A DNA stretch of 7,122 nt from Balneolaceae bacterium (lineage in GTDB: Bacteria; Bacteroidota; Rhodothermia; Balneolales; Balneolaceae), in NCBI GenBank assembly GCA_003555185.1, contig PWFZ01000061.1, positions 1-7,122 on the forward strand, given 5' to 3'. The notes beneath the pieces are model-generated. The model searched no databases, was not told the DNA's origin, and saw only the letters and a program-made list of their open reading frames with translations. Below, in pieces: positions 5,318-7,122 of the stretch. Every line of letters starts with the position of its first letter. The stretch's first letter is position 1. A program made the translations under genes and the position numbers.

Positions 5318-7122
5318 TCAGGCCGCTTTTTTAAGGGGATTTTTATTGCGGGATACAAGTACTAATCCTGCTACAAAGGCAAATGCCAGCATCCAATTGC
5401 CATTGTTGGTGGCTTCTCTGTTAATGAGTGGATCATCACTGCCATTTAATATGTAGGGACCCCAGTAGTGAGGATTTGCATTCTTGTTTTGCATAAACTC
5501 AACTTTGGTTTTCTGCAGGGCAATAGATTTTGATTCTCCATTGTTCAGGTGCTGATAAAACACTTCTGCAAAGTCAGCCGCAAAGTGATCATTTACCGAC
5601 CATGCATTAAGTACAAGACTCTGGGCACCGGCATATCTCAATGCTCTGCTGATTCCCATAATCCCGCTTCCCTGAAGGTATCTGCCTGCACCTGAATCAC
5701 ATGAATTCAGCATGATCAGATCATTCTGTAAATTTAGATCGAAGAGTTCGTACGCGAAAAGCTGGTTTCTTACATCGTCGCTATTTTCATCTGCTGAGGG
5801 ACTTAAATGCAGACGTGAAAAAAGCGGATCACTTTCCGATACTTCACTGTGTGAAGCCATATGCAAAATTCTGCTGTTACCGGCATGGGATTCAAAAGCT
5901 TCGGGAGTGGCTGCAGATTCTGTAAATGAATGGTTGTTTTGAAACCTCTGCAGATGCCCCGTAATGGCATCAACTTCACCGGGCGCTTTAGGCAAGGAAA
6001 TTAAATTACGATTGGTTAATTCATTCTGGAAGTCAGATATCCCAAAACCCGTAAAGTCCGAATCAAATGATTTCCTGGATCGTCTTTGGGCTAAATCACT
6101 TAGCTGATTTACATGGCGGATAGTATACTTTTCAATGGCGTATTTTGCAGATCCATAGCTATGCGGAGAATCGGGTTTTGCAAGGGGTATTACATCAATC
6201 GGCAACTGATGAAAATACCCATCTGCCATAACAACGAATGAGTTAATTTGGTTGCTGATAGACGCCAGATCTAAAAACTGACCCACCTCATATAATTTAT
6301 TAAGATCGGTTTGACCCCGAATCATCCCGGCTATTGCTTCTTCAAAAAGGGTTTTATGATCATCCGTAATCTGTTTCTTTTCAATAGCTATACTATTTCT
6401 GGTTACGCGACTCACATAGTAGTGATCATTAATTTCGGTTATATGAAGCAGTTTTTGGCTGCTATTTAGTTTTCTCTGTAAACTCCATACAGGTATATTT
6501 TCAGGCTCTTCAATATCTAAATTTCTGGTCAACTCCCGACGCTGGGCATTTAACCGTTCAAGATCATTCTGCATCTGCATTCTTTCTGACCCTGAGGCTG
6601 TGAAAAGTTTTTTCCGAATACTATCCATCTGCTGATTGATTTGACGCTCTCTAGCCAGTTCTTCTTCAGTTAGCCGTGATGATTTCACAAGTGGATTTTC
6701 AACAAGTGCGGCATCATTAATCGTCTTCACATTATCAAGCAGCGTCAAGGCTTCTGCGTCGCGATTTCGTTCAAGCAGAAAATCCGCATATGATTCAAAT
6801 AGATCCAGATACTCCTGCTCAACCATCCAGTAACCGGATTCAAAATCTGCAGAATTTCGGGCACGTTCCAGCACTAACTCAGCCGTTTGTGAGTAGAGCT
6901 CTTCAGACTCTTTATAATTGCCATCGCCTGAGCTTAGTTTTGCCTGCAGAGTTTTGGACTGCACAAGTTTCGGGAATTCAACCACGGAAATATCATGTGC
7001 TCGAAAATCCTGAAGCTGACGTCGTGCTTCTCGAATATTACCACTTAAATATTCAGTGCCAGCAATCTGCAGAATAATGTCTAAATAAGCCGGCGTACTT
7101 AGTTCCGTTGACCAATCAGAAA
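5318..7122 (-). CDS. TPR-CHAT caspase-like protease with C-terminal membrane anchor, N-terminus beyond window
   Basis: About 600 C-terminal residues; the frame stays open to the window end, so the start is upstream. Numbering from the GTG codon at 6985: ~1-95 are TPR-like helices (continuing ~45 residues further N-terminal), ~105-155 a charged coiled coil (LTEEELARERQINQQM), and ~185-520 the CHAT domain. The probable catalytic dyad is His379 (ILHMASHS) and Cys429 (LIMLNSCDSGAG). Typical downstream CHAT motifs follow: GIMGISRALRYAGA, LNAWSVND and the HYWGPYILNGSDDP end. Residues ~530-545 (WMLAFAFVAGLVLVS) are a short membrane segment followed by the basic tail RNKNPLKKAA. If the protein has a signal peptide, the protease faces the periplasm. 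CHAT proteins belong to the caspase/separase-like clan; substrate and activation are unknown. Convergent with the TPR membrane-protein gene, sharing its terminator region. Confidence 0.92.
   Translation of the reverse strand, partial: SDWSTELSTPAYLDIILQIAGTEYLSGNIREARRQLQDFRAHDISVVEFPKLVQSKTLQAKLSSGDGNYKESEELYSQTAELVLERARNSADFESGYWMVEQEYLDLFESYADFLLERNRDAEALTLLDNVKTINDAALVENPLVKSSRLTEEELARERQINQQMDSIRKKLFTASGSERMQMQNDLERLNAQRRELTRNLDIEEPENIPVWSLQRKLNSSQKLLHITEINDHYYVSRVTRNSIAIEKKQITDDHKTLFEEAIAGMIRGQTDLNKLYEVGQFLDLASISNQINSFVVMADGYFHQLPIDVIPLAKPDSPHSYGSAKYAIEKYTIRHVNQLSDLAQRRSRKSFDSDFTGFGISDFQNELTNRNLISLPKAPGEVDAITGHLQRFQNNHSFTESAATPEAFESHAGNSRILHMASHSEVSESDPLFSRLHLSPSADENSDDVRNQLFAYELFDLNLQNDLIMLNSCDSGAGRYLQGSGIMGISRALRYAGAQSLVLNAWSVNDHFAADFAEVFYQHLNNGESKSIALQKTKVEFMQNKNANPHYWGPYILNGSDDPLINREATNNGNWMLAFAFVAGLVLVSRNKNPLKKAA

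Noticed and set aside
5229..5456. 75-codon + strand ORF
   Set aside because: It runs through the terminator hairpins and then antisense to the CHAT C-terminus; it has no ribosome site and no protein-like features.
6983..6985. GTG as start codon of the CHAT protein
   Set aside because: The frame continues upstream with TPR-like sequence (ILQIAGTEYLSGNIREARRQ) to the window end, so this is an internal Val codon.

Overview
The window shows about 7.1 kb of moderately AT-rich bacterial DNA with four protein genes; the first and last are cut by the window edges. The gene content is a large beta-propeller S9 peptidase, a secreted lipoprotein beta-N-acetylhexosaminidase, a TPR membrane protein with an anti-sigma-like N-terminus, and a TPR-CHAT protein with a C-terminal membrane segment. 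This best fits the Bacteroidota/Balneolota (FCB) side of the tree. That placement is inference from gene families; no rRNA or tRNA is present to confirm it.

Layout. (1) Positions 1-2096 (+) hold the 3' part of a prolyl-oligopeptidase-family (S9) peptidase. (2) Positions 2097-2988 are about 890 bp with no convincing gene, but they are dense in inverted and direct repeats. A 732-bp segment (2205-2936) is bounded by imperfect terminal inverted repeats. Inside it are a second inverted-repeat pair, two stems in A-B-A'-B' order (pseudoknot or switch topology), a 30-bp GC-rich near-palindrome, a diverged direct repeat and a strong 9-bp hairpin. It looks like a transposase-less mobile element carrying palindromic repeats. 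(3) Positions 2989-4098 (-) hold a GH3 NagZ-like lipoprotein. (4) Positions 4099-4402 are a divergent intergenic region with two overlapping dyads near the GH3 gene and a leader hairpin before the next gene. (5) Positions 4403-5140 (+) hold the anti-sigma-like/TPR membrane protein. (6) Positions 5141-5317 hold two adjacent perfect hairpins between convergent genes, a likely shared transcription stop. (7) Positions 5318-7122 (-) hold the C-terminal 600 residues of a TPR-CHAT caspase-like protease.

Working together. The S9 peptidase and GH3 enzyme are probably independent hydrolases for peptide and cell-wall or amino-sugar turnover. The TPR membrane protein and the CHAT protease face each other across a shared terminator. 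Both combine TPR-type helices with one membrane segment, so a joint envelope sensing or proteolysis role is plausible but unproven. The most unusual stretch is the structured non-coding element at 2205-2936.
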